A model generated the notes under the pieces. That model saw nothing but the letters and a program-made list of their open reading frames with translations. It was not told where the DNA came from and searched no databases. Source: Eutypella sp. D-1 (taxonomy: Eukaryota; Ascomycota; Sordariomycetes; Xylariales; Diatrypaceae). Taken from it: DNA of 64,000 bases. Positions 11,341 to 25,073 of this stretch are shown here, one piece after another. The stretch's first letter is position 1; the number at the start of each line of letters is the position of its first letter. The position numbers were made by a program, and so were the translations under genes. The stretch lies in assembly GCA_023313575.1 (NCBI GenBank), contig JAJTTP010000001.1, positions 2,046,001 to 2,110,000 on the forward strand, given 5' to 3'.

Positions 11341-13981
11341 GGTATCGGAAGGGAGCGAGCGTGTGTATAAGTGCTCTTTTCAGAGAGGCTCACAAGGTGA
11401 GAATATAGATATCGATGATACCTCTATAAATATATACACACAGATATAACTTCTCTCACACTGAGATGTGAAGTGTCGTCCGTCGGGTCGATGACGGGGG
11501 GTGAAGGAGAGTGCCGCGGAACCAGGTAGGTCTGCAGGCTGACAAGATGCAGGAGCCCTCTTATATGTTGTCAGGGTGTGGCATAGATGTATACCCCTGC
11601 CCTGGTCCAACCAGGCTCGCGCCAGGGAAAGAGGAAAAGAGGAATAATACCGACCCAACTTACATGCAAGTTCTGAGCCTATGGAATCCATTTCCATGAT
11701 CTCTGGGTGTACACGCCGCCGCGAATCTCGCAGTCTGGCCTGCAACCCCCGTAGAGCTACCTACCTAACCCGTTTGACGGACCGAGACTATACGTCAGAC
11801 GGCGTCGTCCTCCTAGCTCGCGTCGCTCGCTAGCGACGCCTACCTACTATGGAAGTCACCATGCGATGTGCCCTGCGATGTGGGAATAAGACCGGTGGAC
11901 TAATCTGGACTTTTCCAATGGCTGGTTTCTAACAAGCTTCCCAGTAGAAGGCCGTATCTTCCCGAGAGGACGTCGACCCACGACCACATGTCGCTGACAA
12001 GTAATGCTATCGTAGAGGCCTTATTACTAGTACTGGTTTGTCACATGTGGAAAGCAGAACGAAGGCTCATTCGACAAACCTTGGAAACCTTGAATCGTAG
12101 TAACAGGTACATGGTTATGCACTAGAGTCCGTGTCTGTGAGTTTAAAGTGTCACTAGGCGAAACCGTCCTAACAACTCCGTTCTCCGAGTAGTACTTGTG
12201 ATATGCTCATCTTATAGAGAGGAATAAGGGCCTTATGTCCTACAGTCGCCTTCCAGTTAACTTCCAGTAAGTTACTACCACTATCACATAGTACGCATAA
12301 AGGACCAACACGAACTCGGGGACCCTGACCGAGATACAGATATGTCGTTGGTACTTACTGCTTTTGCAATCTATGCTCTCCGAGGTTAAAAGGGCCGACC
12401 TTGCCGGACCAACGATGGGCTTGGATCTATGCTACATGCCTCCTACCTTCAATGACAGATACCAATGCAATGGGCGTTCGTCGAGGCTGAAAATTTGTGT
12501 AAGTAAAGTCTGCGATATCCCTGCACATCTGCCGTGGGATTGACGGGGGAATGGGGTGGGTCTCCACACGGGAAAGCAGGGGTCGTCCGGGAACGAATCA
12601 ACGTCGGCGGGCCAGGCACGTTTTCGGGACCCGGGCCCCTGATTCGCTCGGGTTCGTGAAATGGAAATGGGGAAGAACTGTGGGAGCCCGCTCTTTATTT
12701 TAGTTCACTGAGTCCGCCGATGCTTAGCTAGACGGGGCCTGGGGTCAGGGCGAGTGCTTAGTCGACCATTTGTTATCTTCTATGAGTTAGTCGGCAGGGA
12801 TATGCCATCTCCTGGGTAGAACTGTACTGTGGTATCCAGACGTCCTCTACCTATCTTTGCGCCTCTACGCCGGTAGATAGTCGTCCAAACAAGAAGTCCA
12901 CCAAAATTGGCATCAAGTAATGCCCAGCCGGGACAGCTCGCATGGCATGTCTTGGAAAAGGCTTGTCTCGATCAAGCTCAAAGATGGCACGAAACCAATC
13001 GACCAGCACAATATATAAGAATTCGGGACCTCCCATCCTCCAGTCGCAATTGAAACCTTATACCCTCCTTCCAAAACACACCAACTAGAACGAAATTCGA
13101 CGTCAGCTTGTGAATTAATGGCACACTGTATGGGCGCCCGTCCAGCCGCCACCTGCCATTAAAGAGATGGGACGACGAGAAAAACCCTCGCGTAAGCCAA
13201 TGAGAGACTCCGCTCCAACCACGCTCATGCTCAGCTACCTCTATAGGATGTCCCGGCCACCGGGCCCACGCTGTCCCTACGTAACTCGATGGATTTTTCT
13301 TATGCAGGTATGCCACCCACAGCCTGGTTATGTCTCGTCTTGTCTGGGGCCAGGCCCGCCCGTTTAGGATTCGGCCGAAGCGACCAGAAACCAAAAAAGA
13401 CAAAAGCACCCACCCAGTACGTAGGTGGATGGTGGTATCCGACGACGAGCTGAACTTGTTGGCCAATCGGGATGTGTTTTTACCCGATGTAGGATATCCC
13501 AAGTACCTCCTGATGGTGGTGCGGCGGCAAGGCCGATTTCCAATCCTCACCATATTCCCGGTTATAGGATTTCTCCGGTCTCAAGTGCTCACCGAAGACG
13601 TAAATAAAAACCTAGTCAGTTATCACGCGTGGTATGTGGATTGTGCTCTGCTAGATAGGTATATCGGCTCCTCTCGTCGACTCTCGGATATTGGCGCGGT
13701 TGGAACTAGTGTGGCAATATGGTGCCATTATGAAGATGTTTTTTATCCAAGTAGTAGAGTGGCTGCTGAGTCTAGATCATTGAGCAGCACGTGGGAGCCC
13801 GACGGCCGTTGCCCAGTGCCGTCACCCGCTGTGCCTAGCGTCGTGATACACGACTCGCTCCTCACCCGACTTTTCATATATACACAACCAGCGACACTAT
13901 TAGCAGAAGTAATGATCAGTTCCCGCCTACCTAGTGCCCTATGCCACGAGGGTTGACGATTCAGTCGATGATCCACTGGTA
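11341..13981. other. 2.6 kb intergenic stretch without a recognisable gene
   Basis: Promoter side of the phosphate transporter and 3' side of HGH1. Open frames here (for example on both strands over 12978-13956) have no domain, no plausible splice partners and overlap each other antisense, so I do not call them. A near-palindromic TCGCTCGCTAGCGACG lies at about 11822-11837. Confidence 0.5.
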
Positions 13982-15273
13982 CTAGACCTCGACGATGTCG
14001 TCGTCCTCGTCCACTTCCTTGACCTGGTCGTTGCCCAGGCCTGCCTTGCCTTCGTCGACAACCCCCTTTTCGGCATCCTCCTCATCTCGCATGAGCACCT
14101 GAACGAGTCGATCGCAGACTTCCTTCACGCCTTCATGTTCAACCCTGAGGTGCGTTTCGCGAACGATTGGGTACACCTGAACTTCGCGCATGCGTTCCCT
14201 GCCGGGTCGCGTGGTGGTCAGAAGCATCAGGGTCTCCACGTGCGTCTGGATAATGCTCGGATCAGAGTCGCGCTGCTTGTCAGGCGGGAGGAGCTGTAGA
14301 TCCGGCAACATCGCCATTGTCTCCTCCATATCGTACTCTTCATTACCCGTGATCGGTAGTAGCACATAAGGTAAGATGTCGATCTCGTCCTCTGCGAGGA
14401 ACGACGGATGCGAGGGGATGTCGAAAGCCACATTCTTGATAGTGGAAGCGACCCCTCTCCGTCTGACTTCTGACTTGTGTTCCGTAAAAACCTTTAGCTT
14501 GTTGAGGGGCACAACGTCATCATAAGTCTGCTTGCGAACGAAGTGATGCCGTATTTCGGCGTGCTTCGTCAAGTCCGCGAAAAGGTATGATAGGTGGTCG
14601 AAATCGGCATGCTTGTTATAAGCCCCCTCTGCCCCCTTGACGAAGAGATCGAGAAGCTGATTCACCACTAAGTCATCTGACTTCAATTCCTCAGGTGGCG
14701 CCTGTTTCTTGCTGATTATGGTCTTAAATGCATCCCACTTGCCGAGGTTTGCCACGAGCATAGATAACAGGTTCGCATTTGGTTCTTTTGGGTTCTGACG
14801 TCCTTTTCTATTAGTCACATGCATTTTATGCTTGGTATGAGGTATAAATTCAATCACTTGAAGACTATACTTACAACTATTTGGCGAAATAGTTCAGTGA
14901 GAAACTTGTCGTCTGTTGCCAGGCTTTCTAATACCTCCTGATCAACTGATAGGTTGATGAGCATGGTGACCACATGCTCGGCAATTTTCTGCAGCCCGGT
15001 TAGGACCAATTATGATAGAAGCGCTACCATCGTGGCTTGCTTACAGGCTGGTCTTTTATTAACAACTTCAAATGCGTCACTGGTTTCAGGTTGTCTGTCT
15101 TGAAGATTGCTGGCTGAGATGTTGAATAAGGTACAAGATTCTCCGTCGCCACGAGTCTGATATCTGGCCTCGGATGAGCAATAAAGCCCACTAGCTATAT
15201 AATATTGTCAATGACTATTTGATACTTCCTGGGTTATCAATCTCTGTCTTACCTCCTCGAGTTCTGTAGGCAT
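13982..15273 (-). CDS. HGH1: HGH1-family eEF2-folding cochaperone (DUF383/DUF384)
   Basis: Four minus-strand exons: 15273-15253 (only MPTELEE), 15194-15045, 14988-14875 and 14794-13982. They give about 365 residues, near yeast Hgh1 (394). The N-terminal half is an armadillo-like helical repeat region (LVGFIAHPRPDIRLVATENL, then IAEHVVTMLINLSVD). The C-terminal half carries the diagnostic segment FDIPSHPSFLAEDEIDILPY followed by YDMEETMAMLPDLQLLPPDK and HVETLMLLTTTRPGR. HGH1 helps the chaperonin TRiC fold translation elongation factor 2. An acidic tail (EVDEDDDIVEV) ends the protein. It is divergent from ENP1 across about 600 bp. The last intron uses the acceptor just before NPKEPNAN, the only one near the branch point that keeps frame. 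Confidence 0.92.
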
Positions 15274-15871
15274 TTTGTGTACAGAATTATAGTCAATGTG
15301 ACGCGTGTTAAACAGGAATTTCTAGGGGTAGATGAATGTATTTTGGAATAGTATTTTATATGGTTGCTTATATCTTATCGCATGAGAACCGCACTATGTT
15401 TTTGTATGCAAGGTATGTCATAGCTTGCCCAGGGGCGATGCTATAAAAATTCCAGAAGGTCATGGAGGGGCAAAAGGGGCAGAGGAGGGAGGGGTTCGGT
15501 TTCTTTGGCTTGTGAAGATCTGCGGTACCTACCTACGTACATGTAGTATGGAAACAATCGATACTGTTATCTTTCCTTATCGATAGAAAAGATAAGAAAT
15601 AAATTTCAAGAATGCCTCCCTACAACTGAGCAGCAGCTTATCGGGTCAGGTAAAGCTTATTACGGGCTATTGGATGGCCAATCAGTCAACCACTGAACCC
15701 TTCTGTAGAATTGCCCCACGTACCTCTCTACATTATTGGTAATTCCTACTAAAAAAAAAATCCAACAAGGTATCTATGGTCGATTGGAAGATTATGCGAT
15801 TTTATATAAAATCAGAACCAAACAACTGTCCAAGGATCCCCTTCTTCGAATAAGATCGGCAACTAAAGACA
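15274..15871. promoter_or_regulatory. Shared divergent promoter of HGH1 and ENP1
   Basis: 598 bp between two start codons facing away from each other, so it must carry both promoters. It contains a TACCTACCTACG word at about 15528, a TTATCGATAG palindrome near 15576-15588 and AT-rich stretches near 15590-15606 and 15750-15765. No TATA box can be assigned with confidence. Confidence 0.6.
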
Positions 15872-17718
15872 ATGCCCAAGGCGACAACACCGACGTCGAT
15901 GCGCCATGAGCGCCGTCACAACCCACTCGAAGATGATTATCTAGCGACTGGGCCCCTCCGCAGCAAAGCCCCGAAACGGAAATCCAAGGGCGACGGCGAA
16001 GATGACGAGCGAGGTAATGGAGAAAACTACGTCGATTCCAAGGCGTCCCGCAAAATTCTTAGCCTCGGTCGCGAACTGGCCGAAGAGAACGATGACCCAC
16101 CACCGAGGCCTCCGGTCGAGTCAAATGCCTTCGGCTACGATTCCCGCTTCGGCGCCGAAGACGGCGACGATGACGATGCCGATGCCGAGGGCGCATTCGA
16201 GGACGAAGTTTGGGGCGACGATGACGATGTGGTGGAGGAGGTCGAAATCGAACCGCAGGACTTAGACACCTTTAACAAATTCTTACCGACCGACGAGGAT
16301 CCCCTATTAACCAATGGCTGGCCGGGTCAAGCACCGGCTGGTCAGGAGGCACAGGGCGGGGGAACCAACCTGGCTGACCTTATATTGGCCAAGATTGCCG
16401 CTAAAGAATCCGGCATGGATCAGGTAGACGATGTGCAGGCCATTGACGAGGACTATGAGCTGCCGCCTAAGGTTGTTGAAGTTTATACTAAGTACGGTGG
16501 CATGCCTCCTTTGGTCTCTTTCGGTCCTGCAGTACTTATTATGTATGCTAACATCCTCGTAGAATTGGGATTATCCTCTCGAGATATAAGTCCGGAAAGT
16601 TACCGAAGCCCTTCAAGTACGTGCTGACTGATATTCGGTCCTTTATTACTCTTGTATTCGCTAAAGAAACATCGACTAACGCCCTATAGAATTTTACCGA
16701 CGATACCGCACTGGGAAGACATAATCCAACTGACGAAGCCCGACCACTGGACGCCAAACGCCTGCTACGAGGCTACCCGGATATTCGTGTCGTCGAAACC
16801 CGCCGTCGTCCGGCGCTTCATGGAGATGATCCTCCTGGACCGCGTCAGGGACGACATCCACGAGAACAAGAAGCTCAACGTGCATCTCTTCAACGCCCTG
16901 AAGAAGGCCTTGTACAAACCGGCCGCCTGGTTCAAGGGCTTCTTGTTCCCTATGGTGGAGAGTGGCTGCACACTCCGCGAGGCGCACATCATCTCTGCCG
17001 TGCTAGCGCGGGTGTCGATACCTGTCCTGCATAGTGGTGCGGCGCTGAAGGGGTTGTGTGATATCGCGGCGTTAGAAGCCTCTGCTGGGTCCGAAGGAGG
17101 TGGAGGTAGGTCTCATTCATTCTTTCTTTCTCCCCGCGAGGCCCCTCATTTTGCGTGTCAAAACGTTCACGTGGCTAACCGGAACAAAAAAAACCAACAG
17201 CGACGAATATCTTCATTCGAACCCTCCTGGAGAAGAAATACGCTCTCCCCTACCAAGTTCTAGACTCTCTCGTCTTCCATTTTGTAAGTTTAACCAAGCC
17301 TCAGCGCCCCCCCCCCCCCCCGGGCCCCCCCGGGTGACCCACTGAAAGAAAAAACAAAAACCCCAGCTGACCACGACGAAATGCACAGCTTCGCTTCCGC
17401 AGCGTGGACCCGGCGTCAGTGCGGGAGGGCGAGGAAATGGCGGGGCTCGGCGGCGTGGCGGCGGAGCGGGCGGCGGCGCAAGCGAAGCTCCCCGTGATCT
17501 GGCACCAGACGCTGCTGGCGTTCGCGCAGCGCTACCGCGACGAGATCACCGAGGACCAGCGCGAGGCCCTGCTCGACCTGCTCCTCTCCCACGGCCACCA
17601 CAAGATCGGCCCCGAGATCCGCCGCGAGCTCCTCGCCGGCCGCGGCAGGGGTGTTGCCGCCCCCGAGCCCAACGCCCCGGCCTTCGACGGCGACGACACT
17701 ATGCTTATCGACGGGTGA
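15872..17718 (+). CDS. ENP1: Bystin / Enp1, 40S ribosomal subunit biogenesis factor
   Basis: Five exons (15872-16491, 16563-16616, 16690-17105, 17201-17283, 17389-17718) join in phase to 500 residues, close to yeast Enp1 (483). The N-terminal third is charged and acidic ([24 protein letters not shown]). The bystin domain starts at [10 protein letters not shown] and contains [55 protein letters not shown] and [16 protein letters not shown]. It ends with [16 protein letters not shown]. Enp1 is a nuclear/nucleolar assembly factor of pre-40S particles needed for 18S rRNA processing and small-subunit export. Every splice junction restores a conserved residue (two Lys codons are split). Intron 4 holds a long poly-C tract. 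The gene is convergent with KRR1, another small-subunit factor. Confidence 0.96.
17307..17334 (+). repeat. Poly-C tract inside ENP1 intron 4
   Basis: Fifteen C, GGG, seven C, GGG on the coding strand, within the intron at 17284-17388 and upstream of the branch region. It is also a place where assembly length errors are likely. Confidence 0.95.
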
Positions 17719-18134
17719 TTTGCCGTTGCTGTGTTCTTTAGGTTTTTAGATGGGGGAGGGTAGTGTGATGAGACTGAATGAAGGCAAAGGCCACCTGTTA
17801 TTGTTGGCCCCTTGAGATATTAGGACGTTACTTTTATGATACCAATTATGATGATGAAAAATTTGGGCAACACGTGATGATACTATCTATAACTATGTTC
17901 GGCTCATAATTCGTTGGATGGGACAACTGAACATGTTGAAAACTCTATTCGTCTATACTAGACGGACAATATAGCCCATCTAGCTCTCTACCTGCACGGT
18001 TAACAGCGGCAAAACGTTGTTGGAAGCATTTCTCGTTCTCATACAGGGGGTATCGGATATCTGCGGCAGCTAGTAAACAGGAGGCAGAAGAACATCATTA
18101 CGGCGTCCCCCATTTTTCTTTCTTTCTTTCTCCC
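17719..18134. other. Convergent ENP1/KRR1 3' spacer
   Basis: About 415 bp containing both 3' UTRs. No further gene or repeat seen apart from a TTTC-rich run at 18112-18130. Confidence 0.6.
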
Positions 18135-19642
<1,508 letters not shown>

Positions 19643-20920
19643 CTTGCCGGTTCTCTTTCGATCCGATACTGTTGAGTATAGACGGGGGTGTTACGGGTTT
19701 CTTGACGTTGGCGCAAATCAAATCGATGGCTGGATTGGTTTGCTATGTAACTTTCAAGACTGCCTGCGAAGAAGACCTCACTGGAAGAATAAAAATTAAC
19801 TGGACCTCAAAAGTAAGCTAACCTATCTTGACTATATCACTGTGTACTTGTACCTACCTGTACTGCAGGCGGAACTCCTGCCGCTTTAGTGGGACTTATC
19901 TAGGAGAACTTATCGCGCATTGCCTTACATAATCACCTTTAAAATCCCAGTTCCCACCGCCCAGGCTTGCCAGGACGGCTCATCCATCTTCCAAGGTCCC
20001 GAGGTCATTCGTTCCAAAGGGCAAGCAAGGTTGTTAATCAGTTAATCTCCAGCCTTGATAAGAAGGGGCCAATTAGAGGCGGGTAATTGATCGATCTGAA
20101 GATTTCAAGTGCTTTTCTAATGCCAAGCAAATAAGATGCCGGGATATTTCATACTACTTCGTATTTTACCTAGCGCTACCTAGGTAGGCACGACTGAAAG
20201 GAGCCGTTTGTTATGTATTACGATAAAAAAATTCGACGTCTACCTCTCTAAAATACCTGGGCGGGTCGCGAGAGTCATTCAAGAGTACCGCACGTAGTAG
20301 GAGGGATTACAACCCGCTACAACCTACCTAGCTCTACCTACTAATAAATCTTGGAATATATACCTACCTAGGGTAACTGGCAAGACTGGGGGTCACTGGT
20401 AGTCATCATCTGCAGCCTCGTCCTATTCTAATTCGTAATTTACCAATAAGGGGTCGTTGATATTTAGCAGACACCTGGGCAGTCTTTGTTTATTCAATCA
20501 ATTTGAGTAACCTCTCAACTTCTTTTCTATTCGTTCTAACAACCATCCAATTGAATCTAATTGGATTTCTGGTTATTCTTCGACATTAACTGGTTTTCTC
20601 GACTCTTCATTCTCCCCCTCGAAGATATCAGATCTAGATTGAGGTGACGTCGGCGATTGTAGATATTTAAGCAGGTAAGCGATACGGCTATTGTCAATAA
20701 TCTCACCAAATGTCAATACTTGATCTGACCCGTGGACCTGACTTATTCGACCATATCAGATAATCTCACCCTTTAACCTCGTATCGCCACCCTCTTTGGG
20801 AGGAATCGCGATTCTTCTCAATCCTCAGGGCCCTGTGCAATATTCAGGCATTTGTCGCGCACTCACCTAGATCTCTTCAAGGTCTCCATCTTTGCTGTCT
20901 TACCTCCAGTTCGATCCGTC
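19643..20920. other. Intergenic region upstream of KRR1 and of the Pro/Ala/Thr-rich gene
   Basis: Divergent promoter space of about 1.3 kb. It holds ACCTA/TAGGT clusters at 20174-20189, 20321-20340 and 20361-20373, and several GATA/TATC words at 20600-20780. No coding signal recognised. Confidence 0.5.
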
Positions 20921-21995
20921 ATGAGTGACGATTCTACTGTGCAGCCGCCACCGGCGACCCTCGAGCCAGTCTCGAGACCGAGCTCTACGTCGCCGGACAC
21001 TTCGATTGCCCAGCTTCCTGGTGTTTCCACATTAGCAGCAGCGGGAGCTACCGCAGCTCCTGCTACAAGTTCACCACAGCCGAGGTGAGTTTCAGTAAGA
21101 CTTTGTTTGCCAACGTTTTCTTCTATAGCGACGTGTACGGGGCAGAAGCTCGGTTGCATCTACTCGATGCAGCTTAAAACAATGGGTTCAAACACCTGGA
21201 AACATATAGCCAAAGTGGCTGTCACGTTAGCCGGTTACCCAACTACCCCCCTCCACCTGATTACAGCCCTGGTGGTTTATTCAAATGCATACTTGAGCTG
21301 TTGAACTGAGGGGTACACACTTCCTATTGTCTCCCTTTCGAAAGTGGCCTTAATACAGAAAAGCTTGAATTACACCTACCTGCCCAGGCGCATCCCAAGT
21401 CTACATCAAATTCTTTATTCATCATCACTTTTCCCCTTTTGCGACCGGAGAATAGAGAACAAGAAAATACCTACCTTTCTGCAGCAAACCGAGCCTGCCT
21501 CTTCCGTTAGCAAATGAAGGCTTAGTCAGTTTATACATATATACTGATCGATAGCTCCAGCGAGACACCGGCACCACAACCTGGACCACCACCAACAGAG
21601 CCACAGACAGTCACACCAGGTCTAGCTCCACCAGAAGCAGCACCAGAAGCAGCAGCGGCACCACCTGCTGCAGCACCGGAACCAGTATCAGAACCGGCAC
21701 CGCCAACCCCAGTAACAGCTCCAGCAGCACCGGCTCCAGCAGTGCCAGCCCCAGCAACAGTGCCGACTCTAGCAGCGGTGCCGACCCCAGCACCAGCACC
21801 AACTCCAGCAACACCAAGTCTAGCTGCTGCACCGCCAACAATCATGCAGCAGTCTCCAGCTTCAACTGCAGTAACGCCTTCGGGCAATTTGGTAAGTTGG
21901 CATTTTCTTAGTCTTATCTTTCTAACACCTTCATGAACAACTATCATACTACCCTTATCCTGTCCCTTCATCCAATGATGCAGCTTATGTCATGA
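20921..21995 (+). CDS. Pro/Ala/Thr-rich low-complexity protein, tentative
   Basis: Proposed exons 20921-21084, 21561-21891 and 21984-21995 join in phase to 168 residues starting MSDDSTVQPPPATLEPVS. The second exon is almost wholly Pro, Ala, Thr and Glu with imperfect PAP/PTP repeats (VPTPAPAPTPATPSLAAAPP). Introns have good donors (GTGAGT, GTAAGT) and acceptors (CTCCAG, ATGCAG), and the third exon reaches a stop after four codons. There is no domain. It lies on the same strand about 0.9 kb upstream of the GATA factor. It could be an independent gene, or upstream exons or a leader transcript of that locus, since AreB-type genes are known for complex 5' transcripts. No homologue is recognised. 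Confidence 0.42.
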
Positions 21996-22881
21996 TACGT
22001 ATAAGTCTGTCTTATCAGAGTTGCCCCACATGGTTCACTTCCACCTCCATTCCAATGTCCCAGGGTGTTATCTGTTATCGGCCTCACTACAAATCACCTA
22101 CATACCTAGGTACATCACAAATGCCTATTCAGGTACTTTGGAGATAGGTATCTTGGGGTAGTATTTGCAGTTCTTACGGCCGTTAGCATTTTGAAGTGGC
22201 AAGCAGAAGAACCTAGTATCAATGACGTCGGGGTCACGTATTGTGACAATGGAAGTCGCTACTTTCTCGGGTACCTATTGTACCTAGGTAGGTATTCTTC
22301 AGATTGTATCGGCTATGTCGGAGCTTATGCTTCTTGTACCCGAATACCTGTGAACCTACTTCAAAGTGTATCTTTCCTTTGCATATACCTTTTATACACA
22401 TGTCTTTTCGGCCTAGACGTAGGTATCTAGTGATAACACGTCGAGGTACTGATAAGATATTATACTTTTCAAGGTTGCAGCAGATAGGAAAACTTTTTAT
22501 CGGAAGGAGGCTCCTCATTTGCAAACCACAACCTCTGGATGGCCATTTTCTTATCTAGGCCCACCCTTTTTCCCTTGGGACTCCACCCATAACAAGGTTG
22601 AAGTCCTAGAACGCAAATCGCCTTTTCCCCAAAAATCCACCCTGCAACTTTCCATCAATTTTTTGTTATCGCGACTTATCATCGCAATCAATCACAATCG
22701 ATTACTATCTTTCCATTGTATCGTCATCCCAACCCGGACCCTTCCTGTTTCCTTATCGATCATATCATCTGATAATCTGATAACGACGCCGACTGTCTAT
22801 CCGATACCTATACCCATCCCAGACAGCCAGAATTCCTAGAAACCCTTCGACTGCTGTTCCTTCAAGACAAGACTCGAGAAG
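21996..22881. other. Promoter and 5' leader region of the GATA factor gene
   Basis: ACCTA/TAGGT palindromes occur at 22097-22113 and 22271-22295. The last 300 bp is C/T-rich and looks like a long 5' UTR, with the GATA-site cluster annotated separately. No ORF supported. Confidence 0.5.
22665..22806. promoter_or_regulatory. GATA-site cluster before the GATA factor start codon
   Basis: At least six GATA cores on either strand within about 140 bp: GTTATC (22665), CTTATC (22675), CTATCT (22715), CTTATCG (22752), TGATAAT (22770) and TGATAAC (22779), with CGATAC near 22802. GATA factors of this group bind HGATAR sites, and fungal nitrogen GATA factors cross-regulate one another, so auto- or AreA-regulation is a reasonable inference. 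The cluster lies about 80-215 bp before the ATG and may be partly transcribed. Confidence 0.55.
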
Positions 22882-24151
22882 ATGGCTTCACATCCGCAGT
22901 CGGCCAGTGCAGCCATGGCTAACAATGACCGTGAACACACACAGCCAACTTGTCACAACTGTAGCACCTCGACTACTCCCTTATGGCGACGCGACGAGAC
23001 AGGCGCTGTTCTTTGCAACGCGTGCGGCCTCTTCCTGAAGTTGCATGGCCGCCCTCGTCCGATCTCATTGAAGACCGATGTTATTAAGAGCCGAAACCGG
23101 GTCAAGACTATGCGCCCTGACATGCAGATGAAGAAGAAGGTAAGTCGTAGCTATCGCAACCGTTATCGACTATACATTACGTAGGGGGTAAAATGTCTTG
23201 TTCATAGCTTATGATGTACTAACACTTGTCTATTTTCAGCAGAGTCTCCCTGCGACTGCGACCACTGCCACCGATCCTAATGGCATGAACCTGCAAGCTC
23301 ATGACCCAAACACTGCCGCGGCTCTTGCCGCTGTGCGTAGAGCATCCCAGCAGAATGTCAATAACGGTCATGGAGACTCCCCTGTGTCGCGCACTGGAAC
23401 TCCCAACATGTACGACCCGAACCTTACTGCCTTCCACCAGGACCTGAACCATTTTCCTGCCGATCCTCTCCAGCAATACCCTCTCCCTGGCGGTTCACCC
23501 CGTGCTGCATCGCCTATGAACGGCGACCCGCAGCAGCCGCATGAGATCCCCCAAACTCATGAACAACTCCTTGCTTCTAACTCTAGCCTGAAGACGCGTG
23601 TCAGCGAGCTTGACCTCATTAATGAACTGTATCGAGGCCGTCTGACACAGCTGGAGCAAGATCAGGCGAATGCCGATAACTTACGGCACGAAGCTGCCCA
23701 AGAGCGCATGCAACGTGAGGAGATCCAACGTCAGCTCGAGGACAGCCACAGACGGGAGAACATGTTCAAGCGACGACTAGACGAGATGGAGCAAGAGAAC
23801 CAGGATCTTAAGACGAGACTGGCCGAGCTTGAATCTGAGCGTCCTGCTAAAAGAATCAAGATCGCAGAAAGCGACGATGTAAAGGCAGCCAGCGAGAAGC
23901 AGGAAGTGCCTGAGATACCTGAGATGCTCGAGGTGCCTGTAGTGTCTGAGGAGGCCAAGATTGAGGAAGCTATGTCCGAGGCGAAGACCGAGGAGGTCAT
24001 GGACAGTGAGAATACGAAGATGGAAGATGTGGTCGCCGAGGCTGCTATGGCTGCCCATGCCCATGCAAAGCCTGAAGATGCGAAAACTGACGAGGAAGTC
24101 ACTGCAGAGAACGCTGCTGCCGCACTTGAGGCTGTGGTAGCTGCGACTTGA
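22882..24151 (+). CDS. areB: GATA zinc-finger regulator with C-terminal coiled coil (AreB / ASD-4 / Dal80-Gzf3 type)
   Basis: Two exons, 22882-23139 and 23240-24151, give 389 residues. A single GATA finger of C-X2-C-X17-C-X2-C type has cysteines at 24, 27, 45 and 48. It is followed by [20 protein letters not shown] and KSRNR, nearly the Dal80/Gzf3/AreB consensus. A long coiled coil spans roughly residues 195-285 ([20 protein letters not shown] region) and suits dimerisation, as in Dal80 and AreB. A basic patch ERPAKRIKI (near 290) is a likely nuclear signal. The tail is rich in Glu/Val/Ala. Orthologues repress or tune nitrogen-catabolite genes, and in Neurospora ASD-4 acts in ascus development. 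One finger rather than two argues against an SreA/Urbs1 siderophore regulator. Alternative upstream starts are possible. Confidence 0.92.
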
Positions 24152-25073
24152 TCGACGATGATGCGTCACCACACTGTTGACGGCTTCCCAGCTATTGAGC
24201 TGTCGTCTCCTATATTCACTTTTCGGCATGTATCAGTACCAGTACCTTGTTGCCGTTGTCAGCCTCAAGGTTCCTTTTGATGCTGGTGTCAAACCATCAG
24301 CCGGCAACACAGTTTTTTATACCACTTCCCTCTTTTTCTTCTTTTCTTTTCTACTCGGGCTTTATCCGCAAATCTGGCGGCATAGCCGTGGATATTGGAC
24401 CCCACTGTTCCTGGTTCTACTAATTTAATAATGGCAAATCAATGATGCATCGATGATTGGGGTGGCCGGGCTGTTTACGGGACCGAATGTGGACCCGCAG
24501 CCCAGAGATGTTCAGGAGGGGGTGGAAGTTATGTCTATAGTCGAGGATCATGGTTAAGGTGCACCAACAAAAAAACATAGTTGGCAGTTCCTTGAATGGG
24601 AAAAAAAGGAAGTTAGATCTGATGGAGTTTAGGGCGTCGTTCTGGTCGGCTTGGTTGTACGTCTCTTCTCGTCCCTAGCTAAAGATGACCAATGAAAAGT
24701 TGCGATTGATTTCCTACAAAGTTTGAGATTCTATGTTTTCTTTTTCCTGCCTGACTAGGCTTTGATAGTGATGTTGTCATCGGGATGAGTTTTACCTGAG
24801 GGTTTTTTTATACCTAAGATGATCACTTTCATAATAATCATAAGCCACGGTGAGGATGTTGGAATTCTTTCTCTTTTTTTTTCTTCTTCTTCTTTCTTAC
24901 CAGTAATGTGCTCTAGGTAGAGTAGCTGCCTGAGGATTGGATATGCACACCATTCCTCTCCTTCTTGGGACAAGGCCATCGCCATCTCATCTCCACCTCG
25001 ATCAAATATCCAGACCACTGTTGATGATAATGATGGTGATGGTGATGCAATAGATATAAAGGTTCTCTCTCTC
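24152..25073. other. Convergent spacer after the GATA factor
   Basis: Contains the 3' UTR of the GATA factor and T/C-rich stretches at 24325-24352 and 24873-24898. No gene recognised. Confidence 0.5.

Noticed and set aside
12978..13956. Overlapping frames on both strands (191 and 208 codons)
   Set aside because: They overlap each other antisense, have no domain, no splice partners and coding-unlike composition.
20863..21159. Minus-strand frame opposite the Pro/Ala/Thr-rich gene
   Set aside because: Shadow of repetitive sequence; the plus strand has the phase-matched introns.
21531..21971. Gly/Ala/Val-rich minus-strand frame
   Set aside because: Antisense reading of the Pro/Ala repeat with no start context or domain.
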